Assembly: GCF_040869045.1 (NCBI RefSeq) | Contig: NC_090319.1 | Span: 52,114,779-52,178,778 of the forward strand | Direction of reading: 5' to 3' | Length of the DNA: 64,000 bases | Source of the DNA: Eurosta solidaginis | Lineage: Eukaryota > Arthropoda > Insecta > Diptera > Tephritidae | Translations under genes and position numbers: made by a program | Shown: piece after piece, positions 1 through 10,795 of the stretch | How positions within the stretch are numbered: the first letter of the stretch is position 1 | Layout of the letters: the number at the start of each line of letters is the position of its first letter | Notes under the pieces: model-generated | The model's database searches: none | What the model saw: only the letters and a program-made list of their open reading frames with translations | What the model was told of the DNA's origin: nothing

Positions 1-767
1 TTGAATAGGTGCTAGTTTGCTTTTAGCAGCAGCAATGTTTTCATGGGTTTAAAACCGTAAATATATATGGGCACAATATGCTTTTTTCGAACCATCTGGA
101 AATCGAGGCAGCTGCATCTGTTCAGCGAGGGAGCTTTACTATGCTTGATTTGTGGTGAATTTTCGTAAAATAAAGTCCATTTTGTGATTAGATTTGACTC
201 CATACATATTTTGTTTAAAAACAATTCAGAGAACTCAAAAAAAGTTTTCGCACTATTGTCAAATTTTCTCTTATATATTGAAACGAATTTACTGAAAATT
301 CCGCTTATTCCAAATCTTCTGCTAACTTTCGAATCGCTAAACTGTTGAATAAATAACTCCACTATTAAATAATGCAAAATGGCCTTTATTCAAGTACTTC
401 ACAATACTACTACTTCTTGACAGATAGCATGCTTAAATCAAACTCATTGCTGATTACTCAAATTGCGCTCTTTTATACTCTTCGATTTCCTCGTTCCATA
501 CTTCTAGGCGCTTCCGCTATTTACTTAGTTACCAACTAAAAAATTATAACTACAGATGCACGTGTATTGCTTCTCATATGCGCGTGTATATGTGAGTGAT
601 ACTTGCACAAATTATTGCCTACTTTTGGGAGTATCTCAGATATATGCATGTGTTTGTGTGTTGCTCTCCGCTGCTTGTATGGACATATGTGTAGACATAA
701 TGATTAATTTGGTTATGTGGATACAAGTGACTGCTCAGTATCGGCTTAGAGATGATAGCATCCCTTA

Positions 768-1389
768 CTTACTTACTTACTTAATTGGCGCTTAACCGTC
801 TAAACGGTTATGGCCGTCCAACAAGGCGCGCCAGTCGCTCCTTCGCCCCGCCAACCGGCGCCAATTGGTCACACCAAGGGAGTTTAAATCGTTTTCCACC
901 TGGTCCTTCCAACGGAGTGGGGGCCGCCCTCTACCTCTGCTTCCATAGGCGGGTTCCGATAGAAACACTTTCTTGGCAGAAGCATCATCTTTCATTCGCA
1001 TAACATGGCCTAGCCAGCGCAGCCGCTGCGTTTTAATTCGCTGGACTATGTTGATGTCTGCGTATAGCTCGTACAGCTCATCATTAAATTTTCTTCGGTA
1101 CTCGCCATCGCCAACGCGTAGAGGTCCATAAATCTTTCGAAGAACTTTTCTCTCGAACACTCCCAAAGCCGCTTCATCTGCTGTTGTGATGGTCCATGCT
1201 TCTGCCCATATAGCAGGACGGGTACGATAAGCGACTTGTAGAGTATGATTTTCGTTTGCCGAGAGAGGACTTTACTTTTCAATTGCCTACCTAGTCCAAA
1301 GTAGCATTTATTGGCAAGATTGATTCTTCGCTGGATTTCAGTGCTGATGTTGTTGCTAGTGTTGATGCTGGTTCCCAAATAAACGAGTA
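768..1389 (-). mobile_element. 5'-truncated non-LTR retrotransposon with 14-bp target-site duplication
   Basis: This is a minus-strand LINE 3' end whose tail is a short (TAAG)n run at 768-783. The direct repeat GATAGCATCCCTTA occurs at 754-767 and again at 1390-1403, a perfect 14-bp target-site duplication. That marks a 622-bp, 5'-truncated, target-primed insertion into the solo LTR. Three more decayed copies of the same 3' end lie at 9.74-9.96, 10.20-10.53 and 35.43-35.70 kb, all in the same orientation. Confidence 0.85.
790..1389 (-). pseudogene. C-terminal reverse-transcriptase region of the inserted LINE
   Basis: Minus-strand translation gives the tail of a non-LTR reverse transcriptase: a thumb-like stretch (ILYKSLIVPVLLYG), then FERKVLRKIYGPL, the motif LRWLGHVMRM and a basic GRGRGRPPLRWKDQV near the C terminus. 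These are typical of the end of RTE/R1-like LINE polyproteins. The reading frame breaks near 1205-1210, just after LLYG, where a single-base change splits the domain over two frames. Palm-domain motifs are missing because of 5' truncation. It is not functional. The exact clade cannot be fixed without a search. Confidence 0.75.
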
Positions 1390-1595
1390 GATAGCATCCC
1401 TTAGTATTGCTAATTATCGTCACAATATTTTAGAATTTTCACCGAAAACATTTTTGTGATTGGTGTGCATAGTTTCAATTACAAACTTCAAAGAAGATTC
1501 TTCTTAAAATATTGGATATAAAAAAATGGAGTTTAGTTAGCGAGATCAAAAAAAAATGCCAATTCTATTTTTCTGTTCGCTGCTGTATGTATACG

Positions 1596-2530
1596 CATAT
1601 GTGTGTGTAAACGTGCTAGCAAATAAAAGCTTAAGAGAATGCATATTTTGTAAGATTGTATGCATGTGTGCGGTGAGAATTGGAAGAAAGCATGCCACTT
1701 TTTGTACAACGTTGACAACAACAACAATTCTAAAATAAAACAATATAAACAAAATTTATTCCAACTGCATGTTATTGTATTGAGTACGTGCGTTTCAATG
1801 TGTATGTATGTATGTATTAAGGTTTATATGTATATATGTAACTGTTTGCGATTATATTTTTGCCACATTTGCAGTTTGACAACTTACAACGATATTTGTA
1901 TGTATGTATGCATGTAAGTCGGTATATTGAAAAACAATAAAATGAATTGCAACAAATTGTACGCAAATGAATAGAAATTCCAACAAATAAATAAATATGA
2001 ATGAAGATATTCCAAAAAAAAACAAATGGCAAATAAAATATTAAATCAGCAAATATATATTTTGTGCTAAGTCTAAACAAAAAAAATAATAAAAATAAAG
2101 CAAAAATAAACCATTCAAAAGCAAGCTTACCATTCAACGATGTCAACAACCTCACTGTAAAAAGGCAAGAGCTTAACGCCAGTGGCAACAACAAATAGCA
2201 TTTACAATGTATCTTTGTTCGTTTATGATTGCTTAACCAGACAGTCAGGCAGTCAGTTGGTCTGACGCTTTGGGTGGGTATGCAGTTAGTTAGATGCGCA
2301 TGGGTATGCGCGGGTCAGTCATTTTGGCGCCTACTCAGCTATAGTAGACGACTTTGCGGACAATGAACCACCAAAGACTGATGATGCAAATAAATGAAAA
2401 TCAAAATGAAATCATCCAGGCCAGTTTGTCGTATTCAATGATAAAATTTTTTAGTATAAGTATGTTAAAGCAATGAGTGGATATAAAACTGCCGTATAAA
2501 AATGTCACTCATACGCCATGTCATACCTCA
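1596..2530. other. No gene seen; AT-rich DNA with TATG-type microsatellites
   Basis: The stretch holds short (GTAT)n runs around 1800-1920 and long A-rich tracts around 1980-2110. The open frames are short and low in complexity. I recognise no gene or mobile element. Confidence 0.5.
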
Positions 2531-2537
2531 GTTAATT

Positions 2538-3336
2538 ACACCTTTCATGAACATGAAATGGTATATTAACCTTGGTCCGATGTTTGTAACGTTGAGAAAT
2601 ATAGAAGATAGATTCACCATTAAGTATACCGAATTGATCAGGGCGACGAACTGAGTTGATATAGCCATGTCCGTCTGTCCGTCCGTCTGTCTGTTTGAAC
2701 GCAAACTAGTCCCTCAAATTTTGAGATATCTCAATGAAATTTGGCAGAAGGATGTATTTTTGTATTATGTTAGACATTTGTCGGATCCCGTAGGATCGGA
2801 CCACTATAACATATATCTCCCACACAACCGATCATTCAGATAAGACGAGTTTGGTCATTCCTTCCGCAATTTATAAAGTATAAACGTGAAACTCGGTGAT
2901 ATATATTCTAATATATCATAGAACATATCCTGAAAAAATCACTTTGATCGCAGCTATATATAGTATATATCCTATACAACCGATCGTACAGATATAAAGG
3001 TTTTTGGCAATTTCTCTCTCAATTTCCAATATAAAAACGTTAAACTTGGTGATATTTATTCTAATTTATCATAGAAGATTTCAGGAAAAAATCATTTCGA
3101 TCGGAGCTATATATAATATATATCCCATACAACCGTTCGTTCAGATAAGGGGGTTCTTTGCCATTTTTTATTTTATATTTATCTTAAAAATCGTTTAGGT
3201 ATGTACATCTGTTCACTATATATCTCTTATCTTATACAGCGCATTATTTGGAGATTACGAATGGGATAAGATTATTGTTCAGCCCCATTCATGAAAGGGG
3301 GCGCACAGCCGAAGACAGTCCCGTCCTTACTTGTTT
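2538..3336 (+). mobile_element. DINE/INE-1-like non-autonomous element (type 2)
   Basis: The left end carries a hairpin (ACACCTTTCATGAACATGAAATGGTAT) equivalent to the terminal palindrome of INE-1. It is followed by a TTGATATAGCCATGTCCGTC block, a (GTCC/GTCT)n microsatellite, and GCAAACTAGTCCCTC. This order is the known INE-1/DINE-1 layout of flies, a Helentron-type (Helitron-related) non-autonomous element. The right end reads CCGTCCTTACTTGTT, a terminus shared with the type 1 elements in this window. Several imperfect internal blocks (ATATATCCCATACAACCG) repeat at about 130-180 bp. There is no coding capacity. A second copy lies at 37.08-39.20 kb on the other strand. Confidence 0.75.
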
Positions 3337-3620
3337 TTTTTTTTTAACTCGATTACGAAAAACCTTTTCAACATAAAACACACATAAAAATATCTACAAA
3401 TACATACATAGATGTGAATGTACATAAATAAGCAGAATTTTATATTTATGAATGCATCTTTGAGACATTAGAAGGCATCCCAATTGAATCTATTGACCCA
3501 AAATAAATCAAATCATAAATTTTTGGATTTATTTGATACAATTAAAGTTGAATTTAATCAGGAGTAATCTACATATGTACAGTGAAACAATAGTACTAGT
3601 GGGTGTCAAAACATCGTAAC
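3337..3620. other. No gene seen
   Basis: AT-rich sequence with short ACATA runs near 3390-3430. Nothing recognisable. Confidence 0.45.
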
Positions 3621-3624
3621 TCCA

Positions 3625-4253
3625 AAAAGTTTATTATTATCTTCGGTAGTCCTTCAGCTGACCGAGCTAAGCAAAGCCCACTGCTTCCTTTTGATAGACT
3701 GCTGGACTCGATCATTGACAGGGAAAAAATAAGGTTTGCTATCACTACTACCACAGCTATTATGCTTCAAAAACTTCATGAGCCAATAACTATCTGGTTG
3801 GAAAGGTCGTATAGAACTAGCAAGACTCTAACTTAAATTCCTGAAAGCTGGAGAAGAATTAAAATCATATTTTTACCCCAAGCAGGCAGAGGAACACGTT
3901 CGCTTTAGACTATAGACCCATAAGTAATATCTCTTTCATGCTGAAAGGTGTTTAGATATACACATTATGTCGGTCCTATTCGCACTCAAGCCTTCTATGG
4001 CACAACATGGATATATGAAGCGCAGGTATGCAGAAAATTATCTCCATGAACTAACAGGTAACATAGAGAACTCTAAACCAAAGATAATATAATTTGATAG
4101 CAGTTTTAGTTATAGAGAGAGCTTTCCACTATATAGAAATAAGCGCGGTTACCTATGCCTTAGGCAGGGCGCTAGCATTAACAGCCATATCTGTCAGTGG
4201 ACGCAATCAATGTTGCGAAATAGGATATTACAAGCTTGCATGGATACGGCCCA
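3625..4253 (+). pseudogene. Decayed LINE reverse-transcriptase fragment
   Basis: Plus-strand translation in shifting frames gives reverse-transcriptase signatures of a Jockey/R1/I-type LINE: IPESWRRIKIIFLPQAGRG and a YRPISNISF-like stretch at about 3835-3940, a QHGYMKRRYAENYLHELTG-like block at about 4010-4065, and a VLVIERAFHYIEI stretch at about 4095-4140. The last corresponds to the first catalytic motif, with the expected Asp changed. Several stops and frameshifts interrupt it. The fragment ends where the SINE at 4254 begins. Assignment to a precise clade is not possible by eye. Confidence 0.6.
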
Positions 4254-4410
4254 ACCAGACACTGCCGAGGGGCGACCCCGCTTAGAAAAATTTCTTCTAA
4301 TTGAAAAATCTTATTTCTAAAATTTTGATGTTGCTTTGCCCGGGAGTTGAACCCAGGGCATACGGTGTGATAGGCGGAGCACGCTACCATCACACCACGG
4401 TGGCCGCCCG
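4254..4410 (-). mobile_element. tRNA-derived SINE (SINE-A), 3'-truncated
   Basis: Read on the minus strand it begins GGCGGCCACCGTGGTGTGATGG, with an A-box-like GGTGTGATGGTAGCGTG. A B-box GGGTTCAACTCCCGGGC follows near 4340-4355, then the SINE body AGCAACATCAAAATTTTAG and GGGGTCGCCCCTCGGCAGTG. It stops after CAGTGTCTGG, so about half of the full element is missing. Other copies are at 26.37, 30.90 and 41.13 kb. The head resembles a tRNA (Val-like by eye), but the acceptor stem is not maintained. Confidence 0.8.
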
Positions 4411-6455
4411 TTACTTACAAGAACAAATAAATACAGTTTCGACTATACTCTCTAAGGAGGACTGCGCTCAACGATGGTCATATAACAAGGCGTGAAGATA
4501 TACAACGAGCTAAACTGGAAGGTCTATATCGAATAATTGCCACTACAAACTAGTGCCTAAAACCAAAATAGGTGATGTGGCTATATACTTCTGCCGTTAG
4601 ACCTAGACTAACATTCGCTATAGGTTAATGATCGCCCCTGGATAGACGAACTGAAAGCGACAACTTAAATTGCATAGTGAAGACACCAGCTCCCATAATC
4701 CAATTTGGTACAGTTGGTAAATGGTAAATTTGCGTTCGTCCTTTGCACCCCATCGCTCCCCCCGCCCCTGTTGAAGGGAGCTTCACCTTATCACACCTTT
4801 CACAACTTAGTGATGACGTCTGATAATCTTATGACCGAGCAACACGGTGAAGCGATCTGAAGATAGACTTTGTTCGTACTCGTTTCAGTTCAAGGGTCAA
4901 ATTTACTAAGCTTGGCCGCCGGAAAATTTGCAGGTTCATGTATGTGAGGTTTAAGAGGTATCAGGTGCGCCAGTTAGTCATGACTTTCGTGCGCTTGTTA
5001 CCCATGCGAAGGCTACTCATTGTACTGTTTGTGCTTGATAATGTTATATTGTATCTTCCAACCGGAAGTTGTTGGTATAGGGAGAGTCCAAGATCTGTAA
5101 GGGGTCGCTTCAAGTCGCAGCTAATAGGTGTCTGGTTCCAGGAATATTGAATGCAGAAGCATGGAAAATAAAACAAAAACGAGACAAATTTAGTTCTACT
5201 CGACATTAACACCGTGTTGTACAGAGGAGAGGAAATAATTCGAAAGGGACTGCGGCGCATCTGAAATAAAGATAAACCAGCCGGACCCGTGCGCTTCTTG
5301 TGCAACCAATATAAAAGTCTCTTATCAAATATTAACATAAATCAGCTGTTCTAGCAATCAATTAAAACTTACAGCTTGCGCTTCCATCTGGCGTACGGTA
5401 GTAACTGCCGGTAATGCAGTGCAAATATTCACAATAGTGCCATAGTACAAATAGATTTCTTTGTGTTCTCACAATCTTTTATTTTTAACAAATTATTTTA
5501 ATAAAATAAAGCTATTTTTTTTTTTTTTCAAAAAACTGTTATCGACAACGTTTTTAGCGGACAATTTTGGGTCGGACAGGGTACACATATGAAAATTAAA
5601 AAAAAAGGTTTAGTAAGTTTAGTAAGTCATGAAAAAAAGCTTAAAAATGAAAGTCGAAAAAAAGTCAAAAAAATTAAATTTCGCATGCTCGAAAATTATT
5701 TTTTTGGGTATGCGTAGTGGAACTTTTTTCCGATGGAGCGATATCAGTTAACCTTCGTTCATACAAATCGACCCACCCTAATATACAATATGTAGATGAA
5801 TGCAAATTTTTGCCTTAACTAAAAACAAGATGATACCTGATTGGCAAGCTTTCTAAATTTAAAACTGATACAATTTTCCATTCAATATTCAAAGAGTTAA
5901 AAGGAAATATGAATGCTACCAAATGTACTACACACATACGATCCAGTCCAATATATATATACAATGTACACACAAAATACTTATTTTCAAGCAAATCAAA
6001 TTAAAATGTGCAATTTTCTATCAGCTTAGATAGGATTATACAAAGAAAATCTAACCAAAATGTATTAAGGCCCATTGGAGACCATTTTTTATCATCAAAG
6101 GTATGTTGTGTTTATGTTATCGAAAATGACATCTGTCCAAACTATGAGTTAAATGAGTCATATCAACATCGAAATCGTCTATGCAAAGTATTGCAGCTGC
6201 GTTTTATATAGCACTTTGCTTAAAAATATTATTTTCTTCGGTCTTTTTATCGACGATGACAATATTAATGAAAAACGTGAGGAAAAACGTAGTGAGGGAG
6301 GAGCTTTGCATACCAAGAGAGATACGAAAGGAAGCTGAAAAGTAGTCTAGTTGATATGTAAACAGTGGACAGCGTCATTAATAGTGGATCTATTTCTTTC
6401 TACCATTGGTCGAAAAAAGTTGAGCCGCAGAGGACGACAATATGAACACAACCCC
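4411..6455. other. No gene seen
   Basis: Unremarkable AT-rich sequence. Open frames up to 125 codons at 4961-5338 (minus) and 70 codons at 4938-5150 (plus) overlap each other, resemble no family I know and lack codon-like character. A T-rich tract lies at 5515-5530 and a C14 run at 6453-6466. Confidence 0.45.
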
Positions 6456-6461
6456 CCCCCC

Positions 6462-6860
6462 CCCACGAAAAGTAGGGGGGTGTTGATTATACCCGCCGAG
6501 GTACGCCGTCATAAGAGCGGACTAAAATACCAAATTAATTCAAGGGGTTGTTTAGGCCAACCCTTTCAAGGAATTGCCAGTGCAATATATAACCTCTCCA
6601 ACCCAATTGTCAACCTCATCTTCCCGTGTCCAATCGCGTTTCTTTAACAGCCAAAGTTCTGGCGACACTAAGTTCTTCACGGACATACGGGGTGAGAGTG
6701 CGGTATGGCCTGGAAGGTGTCATGTGATCATACGAAATCGTTCCCGAGATGGGCGGGCTAGTAGCTTAATGATGCTTGTTACTGGAAAGTACCCCAACTG
6801 CATCCAGCAAAGGACCATCAACATCGGCAATGCGAACAGCAACGGCGACAAGAACTACAA
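6462..6860 (+). mobile_element. CAAC-tailed SINE (SINE-B), long form, decayed 3' end
   Basis: The head ATTATACCCGCCGAGGTACG...AAGAGCGGACTAAAATACC matches the head of the SINE at 30.62-30.86 kb. The middle (CAAGGGGTTGTTTAGGCCAACC; CCAACCCAATTGTCAACCTC) matches the copy at 42.86-43.21 kb. The 3' half carries the family signature: TCGTTCCCGAGATGG, GGCTAGTAGCTTAATGATGC and AAGGACCATCAACATCG. The usual 3' end (CTATCGCTACAACAACAAC) is degraded here. At about 400 bp this is the longest form in the window and shows a middle segment that the 30.6-kb copy lacks. Confidence 0.7.
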
Positions 6861-6933
6861 AACGGTGTGTCTCTTAGCAGTTAAAGGATGGTGTCAGAGT
6901 AACAAAATTTTTCCCACGGCTGAATTGTACCAA

Positions 6934-7240
6934 AAACATGTAAGGAAGGCTAAGTTCGGGTGTAACGGACTCATCGTGAGCTCCAATTGTACATTTCATT
7001 TCAGATAAATTTCTACATAACACGTGGCACCGCCCGTTTAAAAAAAAAATAATGTCTCCCCATTTCCTCTTACAATAAAACTCGATAAGTGAAATATCAT
7101 AGATTCAAAACTATTGTTTGCTAAATTATAGCTTATTATTCTAGTATACGACCCTTTAAAATTTGTTTTATATAAAAGAGGGCGCGGTCTTTAACCGATC
7201 CCGTCCATTTTTACTAAAAATATTTTCTGCTATAAGGAAA
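6934..7240 (-). mobile_element. Truncated DINE type 1 fragment
   Basis: It begins AACATGTAAGGAAGGCTAAG and GTTCGGGTGTAAC, the terminal block of type 1 DINEs. It then follows the copy at 33.42-34.2 kb closely: CAATTGTACATTTCATTTCAG, AACACGTGGCACCGCCCG, TTAGCTTATTATTCTAG-like phrases, and AAAGAGGGCGCGGTC. The rest of the element, including the microsatellite and terminal hairpin, is absent. Confidence 0.7.
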
Positions 7241-7302
7241 AGTACCTGGGCGACCAAGCTTTGCTCGGCAACGTTTCGTTGAGCTGGCAACGTTTCTTTT
7301 TT

Positions 7303-7595
7303 TTAATTTCGAATAGGTTGCAACCTTAAATTGCAACCCTACTCAAAAATGTCTCTAATATAATGCGGAGTGAAATGCCTTTCGTTTGATACCCATATCG
7401 GCAATCTCATGCAATTTTTTTTATTTCGAATAGGTGGCAACCTTAAATGACAACCCTACTCAAAAATATCCCTATTTTAATGCGGAGTGAAATACCTTTC
7501 TTTTGATACCCATATCGGTATATCTTATGCAATTTTTTTAAATTTCGAATAGGTGGCAACCCCAAATGGCAACACTACTCAAAACATATCTCGCG
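7303..7595. repeat. Three-unit tandem array, about 118-bp period
   Basis: The phrase TTTCGAATAGGTGGCAACC starts near 7307, 7424 and 7543, giving spacings of about 117 and 119 bp. Each unit also contains CCCTACTCAAAAAT, ATGCGGAGTGAAAT and CTTTYGTTTGATACCCATATCGG. The last phrase is the reverse complement of the conserved ATATGGGTATCAAATGAAAG core of the 130-bp DINE repeat. Confidence 0.8.
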
Positions 7596-9240
7596 GTCTC
7601 AGCGGCATTAGAGTCCATATCGTAGTATCGGTAGGATGACTGTTTCACAGATACCATGAAGATGAAACTACGATGCTTATCTTTTTCTCGTAGCAGTGCT
7701 TCACCCCATCCAATAGGTTTGAACACTTACTCGATATCATCGATATCTTCTTAAAACAGTTCAAGGAAACTTGCAGTTTCAATAACTTCAGACCAAGTAG
7801 TCATGAATGTTAGAGGCGTTAGTTCTGCCTTGCAATTGAAGAGATGATTAGTTCAATGTGGAGACACATTACAAGCAGCACATAATTAAGGTTAACCTAC
7901 ATATTATAGTATACAGACCGAAGCTGCGTCAGAGTGACGCGCGTCTTCTGGGGAAGTCTGTTTTCCTCAATTGCTAGTTTCGGGTTTTAGACTCTAAGAA
8001 CGAGGTTTGTCGGACATTAATCAGCAGATTACATTTGTCCGCAGTACTATTATCTGTTCTGTACATTCCTTGGACAGCTTATTATTGACTTCATAAAATT
8101 ACGTTTGGCTTTTTGGTAACAAGCCCATATTTTCCAGTCCAGCTGCTGCAAGTAAAGGAGGTAGACTTCCGCTTTGCTGAGAATTTACTCTCAAACTAAG
8201 CGAAACGAATAAATAATCTGTTTTGTTACGTCTGTTTAAAATAGTCACAAACTGAACGAAATAAGTAGTATAGAGGAAATTAGCATCTCCTATATCATAT
8301 AACAATGCAATATAACTCATGAGCTTACACCAACTCACGCAAGCGCCAATGCACAAAAAATGCAAAAAAATCGATTCATTCAATTCTTGGTCACTCTTGC
8401 CATATTAAAAGGCGTTTGGTGTAACAACGTTTTTCTTTTTGTGATATTTCAATTTGTGCTACAAACCCATTACACGACAGTTATTGCTGTTGTTGTCATT
8501 GTAAGCACGTAATGAACTTTGTTCGTGAAGTGTGTAGGCAAGCACTTAGATATTTGTTCTTGTACCACCATAATGAAGGGCCCACTTAACTCGCCTTTGC
8601 ACACTGAACGAAACCAACAAGTGAATTAATGATAATTGCATTCGAGTTGTGGTGGAACAGGAGCGGGCATAGGTGGCTGGGTTGTGAGTGCATTGCACTT
8701 GAGGGGCACTTGAATATGCTGCATAATGTAAGAAAGAAAGTAATGAAGGTCGTAATTGCGGATAATTTTTTTTTTTTTAGAGTACTCTTTTTCTCGGTAA
8801 GTTAGAGAAACACCAAAATGACAGACAATTGCGGTCATTTATCAAGTGGCGTTGTGGAAATAGCAAACGTGTTTTTCATCCTCATTAACTTAATCTTATT
8901 CGTTGTTTCAGGGTATGACCATTCGTTGTAAGCTGAAGGTGTTTTAACTGCTATCTTACATACCATAGAATAACAGCTTCCTATTCGACTTAGAAAGTAC
9001 GGTGACTTTAAGGGACCATACGCGCTCATTCTTCCTACCGCATGAGCATTGGTTTGGATAGCGATTGAAGGAAAGTGTTCTTCGTTCAAACATGCAGCCT
9101 TGGCTTTATAAGCAGATTTTTTTTTTTTTTTTTTAAGAAAAGCTGGCGATCGCGGTTTTGAGAATGTAGCTTTTGATGCTTAAAATAAAACACGGTTAAG
9201 GAGCTACTTCTACTTCTTATAGGGATATGAATCTTTCCGA
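7596..9240. other. No gene seen
   Basis: Mixed AT-rich sequence without recognisable coding signatures. Short open frames (60-94 codons) do not resemble known families. A (T)n run lies at 9118-9134. Confidence 0.45.
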
Positions 9241-9249
9241 ATGTTTCTG

Positions 9250-9495
9250 TGAAGTTTAATCGATATTGATGGCCTTTTGTATAAAATTGATTTGGTACGT
9301 TCCGGAGAAAAGCACCATTAAGGACTAGACCGACTATCGAGGGAACGAATTCATATAATCATGTTAAACATTCATATCATGTGCCACGGATCAGCCATTT
9401 TCAACCTTTCCTTACAATAAGGCTGAAAAAGCTTCAAATTGCGCTTGCAACTCCTTGGAGGGGTTGCTCCATACAACCCCTTGAATTGACTGAAA
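9250..9495 (-). mobile_element. CAAC-tailed SINE (SINE-B), decayed
   Basis: On the minus strand the head reads CAAGGGGTTGTATGGAGCAACCCCTCCAAGGAGTTGC (about 9437-9484), matching the 42.86-kb copy. The 3' half (GGTACGTTCCGG, AGCACCATTAAGG, ATCGAGGGAACGA on the plus strand, 9294-9345) matches the family signature. The middle is rearranged and the tail is lost. Confidence 0.6.
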
Positions 9496-9734
9496 AAATC
9501 TTGGATCCAGAGCTTTATAGACTTAATGGTGTATAGTTTTAAATACATTATCAAGGTAGACCTCATGTTGAGTACAAATCAGCAAAGATGTCCAAAACTA
9601 TTTTGAGTTTCTTGTCTTTATGTCTTTAAAGCCGCGAAACTGCTTCTCGTATCTCTTGTGGCCAACAAGCATTGCAGCTAACAAGAAAGTATGTCGTTGG
9701 ACTCTAAATCTAATAATTTTGCTTATGTATTTAT

Positions 9735-9965
9735 AGGCACTTACCCGTTTAACCGATTTGGAGCATCCAGCAAATCCTGCTTGTCACTTTCTAATTGCGC
9801 CATCTGGCGGCATTTGAAAGTACTAAAGGAACTTAAATCGCTTTCTACATCATCCTGGCAGTGGAGTTCAAATTTTTCGCTTCTTCTGCGTCTATAGGTT
9901 GGTGGCGACAAATATAATGTCTAAGCCGAATCATCACTTTTCGTCCTGATAATATGGCTTAGCCA
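9735..9965 (-). mobile_element. Decayed copy of the TAAG-tailed LINE 3' end
   Basis: The segment CACTTACCCGTTTAACCGATTTGG...TCTGCGTCTATAGGTTGG...ATATGGCTTAGCCAGCATAG parallels 780-1020, which reads TTAACCGTCTAAACGG...TTCCATAGGCGGG...ACATGGCCTAGCCAGCGC. It corresponds to the WLGHVMRM and GRGRPP region of the LINE C terminus on the minus strand, heavily mutated and without an open frame. Confidence 0.55.
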
Positions 9966-10195
9966 GCATAGTCGATGGGTTCAAATTCAAGAAATGAGTG
10001 GGTTAGAAAATGAAGGGAGAAAAAACTCAAAAGAAAAGTTATAGTTGGAATAAATATTTTTCCAAAAGCGGGGGGAAGGGAAGTAAAATGGAGATTAAGA
10101 AAAGTAAAACAAATGAAAGTACGGAGTAATGGTAACCAAGTGGCTCAGGGAAATTATTAGAAAAAGGGGGAATAGGGAGACCGAGTAATCCACCA

Positions 10196-10530
10196 TCATC
10201 ACCAATTAGCGTTTAACCGCCTAAGCAATTTGTCCCATTTTTAACCCAACTTTTGACGTCAACTGAGAACACTATGGGTGGAAAAGTCTTCCTCTACCTG
10301 CCCCTCCCAACGAAGTAGCGATCTCGCCTTCCTTTGCTTTCAAACGCCGGTGTCAATTGAATTACTTTCGTGGCTGGAACGTCTTCGTCCATTCGCACAA
10401 CATAGCATAGACAGCGAGGAATTTGGTTTTTTTTGGCGTGTACTATATTTAAATCTCCGTGAAGCTCCTTCAGCTCATCACTATTCCTCCATGACCTTTC
10501 CTAGCCATTCGAAACTTATCGAGGTATGAG
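10196..10530 (-). mobile_element. Decayed copy of the TAAG-tailed LINE 3' end
   Basis: ACCAATTAGCGTTTAACCGCC, CGAAGTAGCGATCTCGCC, ATTCGCACAACATAGCATAG and CTCCTTCAGCTCATCACT align in order with 783-1085 of the first copy. On the minus strand they cover the end of a LINE polyprotein. The open frame is lost. Confidence 0.6.
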
Positions 10531-10734
10531 ACAAAGTGAATCCCTTTCGTACGGAGTGGGTCATAGAAAAGGAAATGAAGAAAGGATAAGGCGGAAGCAT
10601 AAGGGCCTATGAGTTGAACTGGACGGTCAATAAAGACCTCACATAAACTGAGTATGTCCATGTGTTACTAGAAGTTATTTGACTACCAAACGGAAGAACC
10701 CCAATTAGGCACAGAACTTATGGCATAGCAAAAT

Positions 10735-10795
10735 TTCGTCCTCTTGGCAAATACAAGAAGTTTTCTAGGACCGAGCATAGCTGCCTTGGAGCAGA
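10735..10795 (-). mobile_element. Short 3' fragment of an RNase H-type LINE
   Basis: The minus strand reads CCTAGAAAACTTCTTGTATTTGCCAAGAGGACGAA. This matches the 3' end of the LINE at about 20.05-20.10 kb and the fragments at 26.71 and 57.74 kb. Confidence 0.55.

Larger units (their letters stand above)
279..1424 (-). mobile_element. Solo LTR of a Ty3/gypsy-like retrotransposon, with a LINE inserted in it
   Basis: On the minus strand the sequence begins TGTGACGATAATTAG (at 1424) and ends CGTTTCA (at 279), giving TG...CA termini. It is flanked on both sides by ATAT (275-278 and 1425-1428), a 4-bp target-site duplication. A TATAAAA box lies near 470-477 and an AATAAA signal near 387-393, both minus strand. 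Without the LINE (768-1389 plus its duplication) the LTR is about 510 bp. No internal gag-pol is present on either side, so this is a solo LTR left by recombination. The core (about 380-480) resembles the LTRs at 28.3-29.4 and 48.8-49.2 kb. Confidence 0.72.
150..1595 (+). mobile_element. Decayed TIR element with satellite-like interior, split by a solo LTR
   Basis: The AT-rich flanks of the solo LTR (about 150-278 and 1425-1595) resemble the satellite-filled TIR elements at 13.35-14.73 and 17.05-17.70 kb. They share phrases such as ACTCAAAAAAAG and CATAGTTTCAATT, and end near 1590 with CTGTTCGCTGCTGTATGTA. That end matches the terminal CTCGCTACTGTATATG of the 17-kb copy. The left boundary is unclear. 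The element is probably an old non-autonomous Tc1/mariner-like insertion and has no coding capacity. Confidence 0.42.

Noticed and set aside
12..377. 121-codon open frame at the left edge (minus)
   Set aside because: It overlaps the 3' end of the solo LTR and AT-rich TIR-element sequence, and has no family resemblance.
4961..5338. 125-codon open frame (minus)
   Set aside because: No recognisable domain, an overlapping open frame on the other strand, and no splice or promoter context that I can read.
6453..6485. C-run and G-run as a hairpin terminator
   Set aside because: A C14 run facing AGGGGGG is simple-sequence DNA at a SINE edge. Bacterial-type terminators do not apply to a fly genome.
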